Notes under the pieces: model-generated | What the model saw: only the letters and a program-made list of their open reading frames with translations | Databases searched by the model: none | Told to the model about the DNA's origin: nothing | Translations under genes and position numbers: made by a program | Origin: Xestospongia bergquistia | Lineage: Eukaryota > Porifera > Demospongiae > Haplosclerida > Petrosiidae | NCBI GenBank assembly: GCA_963965975.1 | Contig: OZ014414.1 | Coordinates: 1,240,001 to 1,304,000, forward strand | Direction of reading: 5' to 3' | DNA length: 64,000 nt | Shown: piece after piece, positions 1-13,832 of the stretch | Layout: each line of letters starts with the position of its first letter | Numbering within the stretch: the stretch's first letter is position 1

Positions 1-245
1 GTTGTTGCTAGGTCTTCCCCATTTAGAAGCCTAGTCAAAACTTTTGAGAAAGAGACAGAAGCCCAGACTTCTATTCAAGGAAGCATGTGTATTTACTTGT
101 ACAAACACATCATTTATATATAGTTTGGATATCCATTTGAAAGGCTTAATATTAAAGTAGAAAAAGGTATTAGAATGATGTCCTTATTTTAAAGGTGTCC
201 TATATAATTGTTAATAATCAAATTGTTTGTATTTTACTTATACAG
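1..245 (+). other. Upstream intron or unassigned flank of the CI-MPR gene
   Basis: This stretch ends in the acceptor (TACAG at 241-245) of the first receptor exon recognised. A plus-strand frame is open from 1 to about 120, but it lacks the Cys/Gly pattern of the receptor repeats, so I do not call it an exon. The upstream part of the receptor gene lies outside the window. Confidence 0.5.
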
Positions 246-3968
<3,723 letters not shown>

Positions 3969-4332
3969 GTTTGTGAATATACTACCACAGAATGTTAGTG
4001 TGTGTTGCCATGTATGTTGCATAGCAATACATATTAACTCTTTAATACATTTAATTTAGCTATCCTTTAAAGAAAATCATGTGAATATTTAATATGGAAA
4101 ATTGTTGTAATTATTAAGCTCTTGTTACCTTTTAGCTTAATTTTTATGTCAATTTGATATATTAAAATTCACATGATATCTTCTATTATTGGCAAAATTT
4201 AATACCATTATGATAAAAGGAGTCAGTCCATCAATATTCCAAAAAATTGTATAGAGTTAATAGTCAACAAATGAAGATAACAATGAAATACTATTAGATT
4301 TTTATGTTTGCAGGTACAATTTTAAACATACT

Positions 4333-4387
4333 TTTTACAGTCAATAATAAATACATACAAAGTATGTATTTATTATTGACTGTAAAA
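4333..4387. repeat. Perfect 26-bp inverted repeat, 3-bp loop
   Basis: The arms 4333-4358 and 4362-4387 are exact reverse complements separated by AAA. The surrounding sequence is AT-rich intron with no gene. It could be a tiny mobile-element remnant, a cruciform or a transcribed hairpin. Confidence 0.9.
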
Positions 4388-5805
4388 TTAATTTGTAGCT
4401 TGCGTAGATGAAATACTATGGAATCTACAACTCATATGAATTAGTCACTATATAATTGGTTGGTATGTTGTACTATTACAAACAACAAATTGTACTGTGA
4501 GTATTTCACATGAACAATGCATTCCATATTAATCCACCAATGTAAGATACAGTTGGTTAAAATAATATATTACTTTTCTAGTGTGTTCATTGTTCTATAA
4601 CTTACACACATAATTTGTTGCCCAGAACACTGTTCATGACTTCCTCTATTATTGCTAGATTGTCTAATATTGAAGAATGGATTATTATAAGACTTTTTAA
4701 TAAATCATTCTTCAATGTAATAGAGGCTTGTTGGTATTTAACTATTGGTTAGTTACAGATGATTGTTGAAATGTTATATACTACTTGCTTTGGTTGTATT
4801 AGTACTCTACAAAAATTACGTTTTGAGTTCTTAATTCTTTTCAAATATGGTAGAGTGCTAGTCTGGCTTTGTAAATAACTTGATATTGGTAGGCACATTG
4901 TACTGATGAAACAATGGTAATCAAGACTTGTTCAAAATGATGTAGTTATAGTTTTTATAAATCAGATAAAGTCGTGCTATTTTATAAAAATAGAATACCT
5001 TGAAGTGTGGTTATTTGAATAATAAAACACTCAACTTTCCTTTGTCATCATTAGTCATTTGACTATAACAATTACAACATACACAGACACAATCAGGTGG
5101 TAATGGTATGATATGACATCATTGTTATTGGTTTTTTTGTTATCATAAATTCTATTTAAACTGCTATTGTTATTATGTTCATTTGGCCATATGCAGTGTG
5201 TACATTTAGTATTGATTAAGATATTCCACTCTCAATACAATGGGCATTACTTGTACATGTACTTTATACACAAACATTTTACCAAATATGGTAATGGATT
5301 CATCAAGTGTACATGTACAGTTTGTATTGTAGCTTTTCAATAGCATTGATTGTTGAGACTATACTCTAAAATTTTGATTATATCTATTATGTGAATCATT
5401 TAATTAATATAATATAGCTGTCCAGACATTACTGATGACAAGGTGCAAGCAACAGAGAGCAACAATATGGACTTCCCTATTAACAGATCCCCTTACTTGT
5501 TTATTACTGATATGCAAACAATCTAACATAAGGAAATAGACTATATTGTACATATAAAAGGTGGCTAGTGTCTAACTGAGACATTCACTGCACATAGCTC
5601 TGGTAACCAATTACAACTTTGCAGAGCTCTATTTACTATTTATTAGTGTCTCATTATATACAACAAAAATGATTATGGTTTTGTTAAATCAGCCAATCAA
5701 ATTTTATAGTGAAATGTATAATATTAAGACATGTACATGTATTAGTAAGGCCTGGACTAATGACATAGTATTTTAAATATCACATAATAACCAAATCACT
5801 ACATC
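4388..5805. other. Non-coding AT-rich intronic stretch
   Basis: No open frame, RNA gene or repeat family that I can support. Scattered TACATGTACATGT-type palindromes occur, as elsewhere in the window. Confidence 0.6.
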
Positions 5806-5811
5806 TTTATT
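5806..5811 (-). promoter_or_regulatory. Poly(A) signal of the subtype A gene at 5855
   Basis: AATAAA on the minus strand, 44 bp downstream of the stop codon. Confidence 0.45.
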
Positions 5812-5854
5812 TAACTACAATGCAATCTTATTTATGTATGGGTATGTCTTGGTA

Positions 5855-7423
5855 TTATCTATTTAGAGTAGTAGCTACACAGCCATCTTGTAAAGTTTTC
5901 ATTTGGTCAATTGTAGAATTTTCATCAGATCTTTCAAGCTGATGAGAATTTTCATTTTGTATAATGTATAAACCAACGGTGCCTTTGTTATCTTCGCAAT
6001 TCTTCACTATTTTCACTAGTGTACTTTTTGTCATCTTGTTTGGATAGTGTATATTAATGGAGGATGGTGGAACTATTTTCTCACTTGGCAAAACAGGAAA
6101 ACTTAAATTTTTGCTTGATGGAATGAGTGATTTTTTGTCTGATGATTTTTTGCCTGATTGAATGCCCCAAATGAAAGATGGAGATCTTACATTTATGGTC
6201 ATTGCTTCAAATCTAAGCCCTCTAGTTTCCTCCAGATGGATAGTAGCTCCATCATGAATAAAAGGATAATTACGTAGGAGGAGGGGTTTACCCTCTTCAT
6301 CCCAATCATCTAAGATTGTCTCTCCAATAGTTATCTTTTGATGTTTAGGTATGATTGAGAATTTGTTGTGAATTATATCTCGTAATTTAAAAACAGGAGT
6401 CATGCCAAATTCTGGTAAGGTTATAATTTCTGATGGTGGTGTACTAGTTTTTAGTTTTGCCAGGCCCCTTTGCAGACTGGCCAGGCTAGCCTCTTGACCA
6501 GACCATTCTGCTTGACCTAATGTATTACCTTGTGGTTGGAAACTTGATACTTGAAGTCCAGGTGGTGACAGACTTGTTTTTGGACTTGAGAGCATACCAA
6601 AACTTGATGTATGAGGCTGATTGATGAAACTTGTTAGTGGGACTGCTTGTGGTGTGACAGATGAAACAGGAAAAGTTGAAAGTAGTGATAAACTCTTATT
6701 AACAGTCTCTACTTTTACGACATTAAGACGCCATCCTCCTCTCCAATCATCAGTCTGAAAGCTTTTTGATTCTGTAGAATAATTTCGATCATTATATACT
6801 GTAGTTGATAGAAAGTCTAGTGATATTGCTGGTGGTACATGAACACGTTTTCCTCCCTCCTTTTGTTCAGGACTTGCTATGCTTATTTCTTTTAACGGAG
6901 TGAACACCAGAGTGCAACCATCAGTTATTTCCGGACAATCCGTAATTTTTCTTTCATCATTTTGAATGATGTTTGGTCCACTGATTAAATAATGTTTACT
7001 CTCCATTCGAAACCCAAACTTCAAACAAATGAATTCACGAACCATTTTTACAGTCCACGAGTCAAGCTCACTTCTTGGAATAGAAATTTCCACTGTCGTT
7101 CCATAGTCTGTACGTTGAGCTGTGATGGTAAAGTTTGATCTTGCAAGACAAAGAGCTATGCCATTTCTTAACCCTTCATACTTGGCCAATGGTTTTGTAA
7201 TATCAAGGAGAGGTGTCTCCCCACAGTAAATGGTCTGCTGACTTACAGGTATTTGAGTCTTCTTTTCCACTTCAGTCTTGAGTTGAGTGACAGTCCATTG
7301 ATGAGGGTCTGGGATTATTACAGTAATGGGCTCAGGTAGATCACCACAAATTATTAATACCCAAGAAGTTGGTAGTGTTTTCTCTATATTTCCCAACTTT
7401 GGTGGAGCAAAGAAAGAAGACAT
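5855..7423 (-). CDS. Ubiquitin-like repeat protein, subtype A, with a long Ser/Pro/Gln linker
   Basis: 522 aa in one uninterrupted frame from the ATG at 7423 (start of the MSSFFAPP segment); an upstream in-frame ATG at 7504 would add 27 hydrophobic residues, and I prefer the inner one because paralogues begin just before the first domain. Domains: residues ~20-95 resemble ubiquitin (TVTQLKTEVEKKTQIPVSQQ, then YCGETPLL and a LRNG turn); ~96-180 is a second beta-grasp-like module with the family signature IPRSELDSWTVKMVRE and KHYLISG; ~181-235 is a short conserved block with a DDWRGGW motif; ~345-415 is a third module with DWDEEGKPLLLRNYP and IHDGATI; ~440-522 is the C-terminal module with PPSSINIH. 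Residues ~236-335 are a low-complexity Ser/Pro/Gln linker not seen at this length in neighbours. No terminal Gly-Gly, signal peptide or membrane segment is visible. Function unknown; family membership is clear. Confidence 0.85.
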   Translation of the reverse strand: MSSFFAPPKLGNIEKTLPTSWVLIICGDLPEPITVIIPDPHQWTVTQLKTEVEKKTQIPVSQQTIYCGETPLLDITKPLAKYEGLRNGIALCLARSNFTITAQRTDYGTTVEISIPRSELDSWTVKMVREFICLKFGFRMESKHYLISGPNIIQNDERKITDCPEITDGCTLVFTPLKEISIASPEQKEGGKRVHVPPAISLDFLSTTVYNDRNYSTESKSFQTDDWRGGWRLNVVKVETVNKSLSLLSTFPVSSVTPQAVPLTSFINQPHTSSFGMLSSPKTSLSPPGLQVSSFQPQGNTLGQAEWSGQEASLASLQRGLAKLKTSTPPSEIITLPEFGMTPVFKLRDIIHNKFSIIPKHQKITIGETILDDWDEEGKPLLLRNYPFIHDGATIHLEETRGLRFEAMTINVRSPSFIWGIQSGKKSSDKKSLIPSSKNLSFPVLPSEKIVPPSSINIHYPNKMTKSTLVKIVKNCEDNKGTVGLYIIQNENSHQLERSDENSTIDQMKTLQDGCVATTLNR

Positions 7424-7504
7424 TGTTAGAAAGAAAGAGACCTTTCCCACAATGTAGTATTTCCTGTTAAATATAATGAATATAATTACAGAGATGTGAG
7501 GCAT

Positions 7505-8046
7505 TGTTAAGAGTATGAGCTTTTAATTTCAGTTAATAATTATACAATTGGAGTGGTAACATCTTTTTTAAAGACTGACCTTTTTAAGAAGAAAAAGCTT
7601 ACATAGCCTATTTGGTTCCTTCTTCAAATTAAAATAAGATATAATTGCAAAAAATTCCTATGATTCTTATGGTGTAACATGTGTAAGTGGCAATCAATGC
7701 ACAGGTAGTTAATTTTATATGTATTCATATACAGCAATACAATAATAATGTGCCCATATATTTGTGTGTGTGTATGTGTGGGTGTGTATATACAGACATA
7801 CATATGTACAGATACATTTTTTCTATATCTATATCTATATGCATATCATGTGGTCTAAAATAATGTCATGACTCCCTGACATGTGAGGTGGATAGAATAA
7901 TACTGCAATGTACATTGATATATTAAAATAGCCTGCTTTTATTATGGACTAAGTATAATAGGTTATCGTGATATTGTTAAACAAACATTTTACTCAATTT
8001 AACACACAACATAATAACAGTTCATTATTAGTTACTACATGTTCAG
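7505..8046. other. Intergenic spacer
   Basis: AT-rich with a short GT/TA-rich microsatellite near 7760-7840. No gene seen. Confidence 0.6.
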
Positions 8047-9300
8047 TTATTCTAAAGTACTAATTGTACATCCATTTTTAAAAGCTTTATTTGAGTACAC
8101 TGTAGATTGGTCATCTTGTACAGTGATAGAAATCTTCTCAAGCATACCTTCTGAATTCATTTTTTCGATGTAAAGATGATTGCCATGTATGTGGCTATCT
8201 CTATCTTCACAGTAGCTCGCTATTTTGAGTAGCCTGCTCATTGTCATTTTGTCTGTACTGAGTATATTAATAGAGGAAGGTGGGATCACGCATTTACTTG
8301 GTGACATTCGGAAATTCACATTTTTGTTAGATGGGATAAGAATAGGGTCTTTTGGAGGCATTTTTATATTTAGATGCATTACTTGAGATGAAACTTGTTC
8401 CAAGTTGATTGTAGCACCATCATGAATAGTGGGATAATTACACAGGAGTAAAGGTCTACCTTCGTCATCCCAATCCTCAAGGACTAGTTCATTCTCTCCA
8501 ATTGTTAGTTTCTGCTCATTAGCTGGTAAGGCTAGATTATAATGAAATTGAATGATTTCTCGTAGCTTGAAAACTGGAGTAAAAACATCTTCTGATAGGT
8601 ATACAGATTCAACTACTGGAGATGCTTGCCGCACTCTCAATATATATTTTGCTTTCGCTATTTTTAGACTTCAGCTTCCCTTCCATGGACAAACCTCTGA
8701 ACCTGTTAAACGTGGTTGTTTATTATAGATGGTAGTCAATAGAAATTCATCTGGTAGTATAGGAGGTACGTGGACACGTTTTCCTGCTCTACTTACGGAG
8801 CTTGCCAGTATTATTTCTTTCAAAGGAGTGAATATCAAAGTACAACCATTAGTTATTTCTTCATGATCACTTATTTTCTTTTCATCGCATTCAATAATAG
8901 TTATTCCATTAAGTAGATATCGTTTGCACTCATCTGGTAGTCCAAACTTGAAGCAACTGCTTTCATGTAACATTTTTGTAGTCCACAAGTTAAAGTCGTT
9001 TTTAGGGATAACAACTTCTACTGTTGTACCATAGTCTGGACGTTTAACTTTGATGATGAAATTTGATCTTACTAGGCAAAGAGCTGTCCCATTTCTCAAT
9101 TCTTTATACTTGGCAAGTGCTTTTGATTCTTCATTGATAATTGTTTCTCCACAATACAATGTTTGCTCACAAACAGGTATTTCTGTCATCTTTTCCACTT
9201 CAGCCTTGAGTTGTATCACAGTACACTGATGAGGATCTTGTATTAGTATAGTAATTGTTTGAGGTAGATCACCACATATTACTAGTAACCAAAGTGTTGA
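8047..9300 (-). pseudogene. Broken subtype A ubiquitin-like repeat gene (in-frame TGA, no ATG)
   Basis: Two open stretches (about 9300-8671 and 8670-8047) lie in the same frame and are separated by a single TGA at 8671-8673. The stop falls where paralogues have the second Trp of the WKGSW motif, so TGG to TGA is the simplest explanation. The first part carries the N-terminal ubiquitin-like module (WLLVICGDLPQ, then QLKAEVEKMTEIPVCEQ) and the second module (IPKNDFNLWTTKMLHE). The second part carries the DWDDEGRPLLLCNYP and PPSSINIL modules and a normal C-terminus. The frame is open upstream to about 9430 but contains no ATG before the first domain. Missing start plus stop argue for a pseudogene. 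Readthrough or an upstream coding exon remain possible but less likely. Confidence 0.75.
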
Positions 9301-10228
9301 TTGTGTAAATAAGAGAAAAATTATTAGTTGAGTTTGCTCTGTTAATGACTCGTTTGAAGAATTGCTTATGAATGCAATATTTTTGTGACACCACCAGGAA
9401 ACTTTGCTGATGTCGCTGTCACTTGTTGTCCCTTGTGATCAATGAAGACAATGTTAGCTATGAATAACCTCGACAACACAGCATGTGTATTGCACTTGTT
9501 CTAATTGTTTACTATATAAAGTGATAATAATGTGATTGTTGTGAATTCAATTGTTTTCCCTATGTTTATATCCCATGAAAATGAGGTTACTATACACCTG
9601 TACACTTGATGTTTAATTTACTAACTTTTGTTTATCCAAGAAAATTCTAACTCTGAAATAAGCTTGTTTATTGTAAATACAAAAGGTACATTCTTACTCA
9701 CACTGGGTGAATTTAACTAGGATAGTTACTATATTAAAGATATATCACTGTTAAAATAGATGAGTTGGTTGTTTTAGTTGTTTCTTGATTGTATGCTTGC
9801 TTACAAAGTAAATTGATAAATATAAAAAGGTGTACAATTCTGGTTACTAATTACTGGTTTGTATACTTAACAAACAACTTTCCAAAAAGTACATATATGT
9901 ACACTTAGTTTGCAGGGATGTCCTATTATACATATTCTATAGTTACAGTCCTCACACATAATGACACAGTAAAGCTACCATTAATTATATATGTTTATGA
10001 AAATGATTTTGTCTAGCTAATAAAATATGGTAGTAATATAATCTGGCCACATTGTAATATAATGTAATGTATTATATGTATATCTATATTGCAGCAACAA
10101 AATGTCAGCTGGTAAATATCAAATTTCTGGTTAAATAAAGCAAAGGTTACAAAAATTAGCTAAAAAAAGAAATTGTTTATAAAATAAGAAATGTACATAT
10201 GGCAATAGCAATTCATTCATTAGAGTGT
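9301..10228. other. Intergenic spacer, duplicated elsewhere in the array
   Basis: No gene. Blocks of this sequence recur near 25500-26040, 36160-36960 and 39300-40090, for example the stretch ending in CACACTGGGTGAATTTAACT and the one around CAGGGATGTCCTATTATACA. Confidence 0.7.
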
Positions 10229-10620
10229 TTATTTTTTTGAGTCAGTAGTGACTTGGCATCCATCTTTAATATCAGCCATTTTCTTTACTTCAGACTTTGT
10301 CTCTTTTCAAAGTATGACCCTTTTCTTGAAAGTATAGTAGAATATTCGTTAAAATGGCAAAGAAAAAGTAATTTATTATTCAAATTCAGCAAAATGTACA
10401 AAATTAAAACTAATGTCAGCAAATAGTATTTAAAATTGTTCACACAAGGGGATATAAATTTCAATAGCAAATCCCACACATTTAAGTCTGTTTAGTAGTA
10501 ACACAGCATCCATCTTTAATATCAGCCATAGACTTTACTTCAGAAATACCACTACCAAATGTACCTGTCTTTTGGACATAAAGTATATCGCTACTTGTTC
10601 CTTCACAATTACTTACAATT
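10229..10620 (-). pseudogene. Two C-terminal fragments of ubiquitin-like repeat genes
   Basis: 10229-10338 encodes a remnant of a subtype C tail (KKMADIKDGC-like with the SDS...STOP region). It switches abruptly to a 3' flank of subtype D type (10339-10480, including a minus-strand AATAAA). 10485-10620 then repeats the last ~45 codons of the subtype B gene that follows at 10766. Neither piece has the upstream modules. They look like debris from unequal exchange. Confidence 0.7.
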
Positions 10621-10691
10621 ACTACTTACTATATGTGTATATCTCTACTATAACAATGAAATATTCATTAAAATGACAAGGAAATAGTACA

Positions 10692-10697
10692 TTTATT
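10692..10697 (-). promoter_or_regulatory. Poly(A) signal of the subtype B gene at 10766
   Basis: AATAAA on the minus strand, 69 bp after the stop, inside a 3' flank (AATTTGAACAATAAATGTAC) conserved behind the genes at 18353, 30860 and 43009. Confidence 0.55.
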
Positions 10698-10765
10698 GTT
10701 CAAATTCAGCAAACTATGCAAAATCAAAACAAAGTCGGCAAGTAATGGTAACATAAGTCACACAT

Positions 10766-11959
10766 TTAAGTCTGTTTAGTAGTGACACAGTAGCCATCTT
10801 TAATATCAGCCATAGACTTTACTTTAGAAATACCACTACCAAATGTACCTGTCTTTTGGACATAAAGTATATCGCTACTTGTTCCTTCACAATTACTTAC
10901 TATTTTCACTAATGTCTCCAGTGTCATTTTGTCTGAAGGATATATGATAATGGATGAAGGTGGATCTACTATCTCATTCAGTGGCACTGAAAAAATAAGA
11001 TCACTTTTTGATGGAATCATTCTTGAGCTATGTGATGGTTCCTTCACTTTGATACATTTTCCTTGACGAATTTCTGTTAACTTGATAGTAGCTCCATCAT
11101 GAATACTGGGATAGTTACGTATAAGTTTAGGTCTACCTTCATTGTCCCAATCATATAAGACTTTATCTCCAATACTTAACTTTTGTTTGACAGCCGGTAT
11201 TTTAACATGTTCTTGAATTACTTGACGAAGTTTGAAAACTGGAGTCAATTCGCACTCTGGTACTGGTACTTCAAATTCTGTTGGTGGTTGAGCTGTTACT
11301 TTAAAACTCCAGGTGCTTTTCCAAGCATCAATTTGAGTACCTGTTTGAGAAACTGGTTGGTGTTTGTAAATTTCAGTCATGTCTTTTGCAGATAGTGCTA
11401 CAGGCACATACATTGATTTTCCCTTAGATTTTTCAGGTGTTGCCATGCTTACTTCTTTGAAAGGAGTAAACTTAAGTGTATAATCTGCTTGAAGATATTC
11501 TGTGATTTTCTTTGGTTTTTTTTCATGATCTTCATCTTTAAGTACAGTCGCTCCAATTGTTAAGTAATGCTTAACCTCAACTGGAAATCCAAATTTATGG
11601 CAAATGCATTCGCGTACCTTTTTCACAGTCCACAACTCTATCTGACCTCCAGGGATGAAAAGTTTGACTTCTCCATTATAGTCTGTACGTTTAGCTGTGA
11701 TCTCTATGTTTGGTCTTTTAACACAAACAGCTGCACCACTTTCCAAGCCTTTGTCCTGAAGTTTCTCTTCATCATTGCCCAGTTCATTCTCTCCAAAGTA
11801 GAGGCTTTGTTCATTGACTGGTATATCTGTCTCTTTGTGGATTTTTCTTTTAAGCTCATTCACTGTACATGCTTTGGAATCCTCTATATCAATCTCAATG
11901 GTATCACTTTCAGGTATATCTCCACAAACAAATAACACCCAAGGCTCAGGGTTAGCCAT
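10766..11959 (-). CDS. Ubiquitin-like repeat protein, subtype B (short form)
   Basis: 397 aa, single frame, ATG at 11959 (MANPEPW). Domains: ubiquitin-like ~5-80 (ACTVNELKRKIHKETDIPVN, then LYFGENEL and GLESGAAVCV); second beta-grasp-like module ~82-180 (FIPGGQIELWTVKKVRE, KFGFPVEVKHYL); conserved block ~180-225 with ATPEKSKGKSMYVP and WKSTWSF; third module ~235-310 (LTPVFKLRQVIQ, DWDNEGRPKLIRNYP, IHDGATI); C-terminal module ~315-397 with DPPSSIIIY and KSMADIKDGYCVTT. Family IPRS motif reads IPGG here. A nearly identical paralogue lies at 18353-19558. No diglycine, signal peptide or membrane segment. Cytosolic location is inferred from that absence. Function unknown. Confidence 0.85.
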   Translation of the reverse strand: MANPEPWVLFVCGDIPESDTIEIDIEDSKACTVNELKRKIHKETDIPVNEQSLYFGENELGNDEEKLQDKGLESGAAVCVKRPNIEITAKRTDYNGEVKLFIPGGQIELWTVKKVRECICHKFGFPVEVKHYLTIGATVLKDEDHEKKPKKITEYLQADYTLKFTPFKEVSMATPEKSKGKSMYVPVALSAKDMTEIYKHQPVSQTGTQIDAWKSTWSFKVTAQPPTEFEVPVPECELTPVFKLRQVIQEHVKIPAVKQKLSIGDKVLYDWDNEGRPKLIRNYPSIHDGATIKLTEIRQGKCIKVKEPSHSSRMIPSKSDLIFSVPLNEIVDPPSSIIIYPSDKMTLETLVKIVSNCEGTSSDILYVQKTGTFGSGISKVKSMADIKDGYCVTTKQT

Positions 11960-11987
11960 TTTTTGAGAAATATAGGATAGACTTGCC

Positions 11988-11993
11988 TTTATA
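11988..11993 (-). promoter_or_regulatory. TATA-like box upstream of the subtype B gene
   Basis: CCTATAAAGG on the minus strand begins 29 bp before the ATG. The same spacing and motif occur before the genes at 21975 (24601-24606) and 30860 (33714-33719), and closer to the ATG at 38701-38706 and 41834-41839. Conservation may only reflect recent duplication. Confidence 0.4.
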
Positions 11994-11999
11994 GGACAT

Positions 12000-12734
12000 T
12001 GTTGCTTATTAATTAATTAACAGAAGAAGCGATGAATATTGTTAATCTGCCACCCTATTTCTTGTTTGTCAATAATTATATAGTAATTATATATTATAGG
12101 TATTACAAGTAAAAGTTGGTTAATAACTTAAACTGCTATTTGTATTGTTGATACAACAATTGACTTTTTAATTTTTTCTCTATATCTTTATTGTTTTATA
12201 TGTAATTATGTGATATAGTTTATGAGTGCAAACTTAATAACTCATTTTAAATCAGTAATTATGTATTTAATTGGATTCTTTCTTGTTGTTGCAATACTCT
12301 CTGCCTTGTGAGTATTATAGTAGTTAATATTAGTCTCACAAGCTAGACTCAACCCCTATGATTGAATGACAGACAGGGAAGGGTGTAGGAAATTATAATA
12401 AAGCAACTTGTTCTGCGCATATGAAACATTGCAACATGTCACAAAGTAGGCGTTTCTATGTAAATATTATGAAATAATTATGAAGTGGTTATCTCAAAGT
12501 AATACTAGTAATAACTTGTTCTTCTCTTTTAGAGAGTAGGTAGTACTTTTAACTATTTAATCATTTGCTTCCATCTTGCAGCTTCAATTAAGTATCACAT
12601 TACATTGTCAAATTTTCAGTCCCACCCATCATTATTATAGAACATTATATTACGTGTATATATACAGTATATATAGTATATATAGTGGTTATGAAATATT
12701 CATTAAATTGACAAGAACATGTTAATTTTATTGT
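12000..12734. other. Shared 5' flank of subtype B/D genes
   Basis: No gene. The sequence is closely repeated at about 24640-25310 and 33755-34200, which marks a duplicated promoter-side flank. Confidence 0.65.
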
Positions 12735-12965
12735 TTAGGGTAATATCACAGCCCTGTAAGGTTAAATGTTGTTTTCCTCAGTAGAACCAGACATAACTTA
12801 ATACATATTACCACTAACTTAATTATTTAACCCCTATATGTGAAGGAAATATGAAGGAAATCATAAGGTCCCCCTCCAGGGTAATATTGCAACCCCTTAA
12901 GGTTATATGTTGTTGCTTTATGTCTGAAATTATGAAGGAATTATTAAGGAACTCTCCCAGTAAAA
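12735..12965. repeat. Minisatellite unit(s), 140-170 bp family
   Basis: Contains the family hallmarks CCCTATATGTGAAGGAAATA, GGTCCCCCTCCAGGG and CCCTTAAGGTT. See the main array at 35135-35900. Confidence 0.75.
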
Positions 12966-13304
12966 TGTTCAGGTCGTGTTGTTAGTATGTTTTCAAATAA
13001 TTAAATATTCTGTAATATCAACATTCCAAATTTGTTGCATTCTTTTTAATGTTAATCTTATGATGACAAAGACTATTTGTGTGACATCACTAGGAAATTT
13101 TGCTGATATTACATAAGGTACATTCTTACTCACACTGGGTGAATTTAAATTTAAAAGGATGGAGTTACTATATTGAAAATATATCACTATTAAAATAGAT
13201 TAGTTGGTTGTTTTAATTGTTTTTCTTGATTGTATGCTTCCTTACAAAAATCAAATTTTTGGTTCAAATTATACAACAATGGTAATTGGTTCAGTAGAGT
13301 CTCT

Positions 13305-13480
13305 ATATTACTTTTGAGTCAGTAGTGACGAGGCATCCATCTTTAAGATCAGCCATTTTCTTCACTTCAGACTTTGTCTCTTCACCAAATAAAAGTGAAG
13401 CCATCTTTAGATGGAGTCAGTTTTGCATTACCTGATTTCACTTTAATGCTTTTCCCTTTAATTTTCTCAATAATGATAGA
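13305..13480 (-). pseudogene. 3' remnant of a subtype C ubiquitin-like repeat gene
   Basis: The minus strand encodes the KKMADLKDGC-type tail and then, after an internal deletion, the KGKSIKVKSGNAKLTPSKDG region. The intervening PPSS module is missing. Confidence 0.7.
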
Positions 13481-13654
13481 ACTGATAAAGCTTGTCATTA
13501 GGTCTCTATAAACCTGCTGCTTTGTTGTTTATAAAGAAGGATCTAGCTGTTAAAGTTATCTGGTAGAATATTTTCAAATATTATCCTTCTGGGAAGTCAT
13601 TATGTGTTATATAGAACTGACACTCCCATTCAAATATATCGGCTATGAATCTCA

Positions 13655-13662
13655 TTATATAT

Positions 13663-13710
<48 letters not shown>

Positions 13711-13737
13711 TATATATATATACATATATATATATGT
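13655..13737. repeat. (TA)n microsatellite
   Basis: Near-pure TA run with two short interruptions, followed by GT repeats. It lies just beyond the 3' end of the gene at 13833. Confidence 0.9.
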
Positions 13738-13832
13738 GTGTGTGTGTGTATGAATTTCTTTGTTTTTCATATTATTTACTTTAATTATTGAAGATCTAAA
13801 GAACATGCCACAAATTATTTACAAACTGATTG

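Noticed and set aside
1..123. An additional receptor exon at the left edge
   Set aside because: Open frame but without the repeat's Cys/Gly pattern, and no convincing donor.
4333..4387. A microRNA gene
   Set aside because: The stem is perfect with a 3-nt loop, unlike typical precursors, and no expression evidence is available. Kept only as an inverted repeat.
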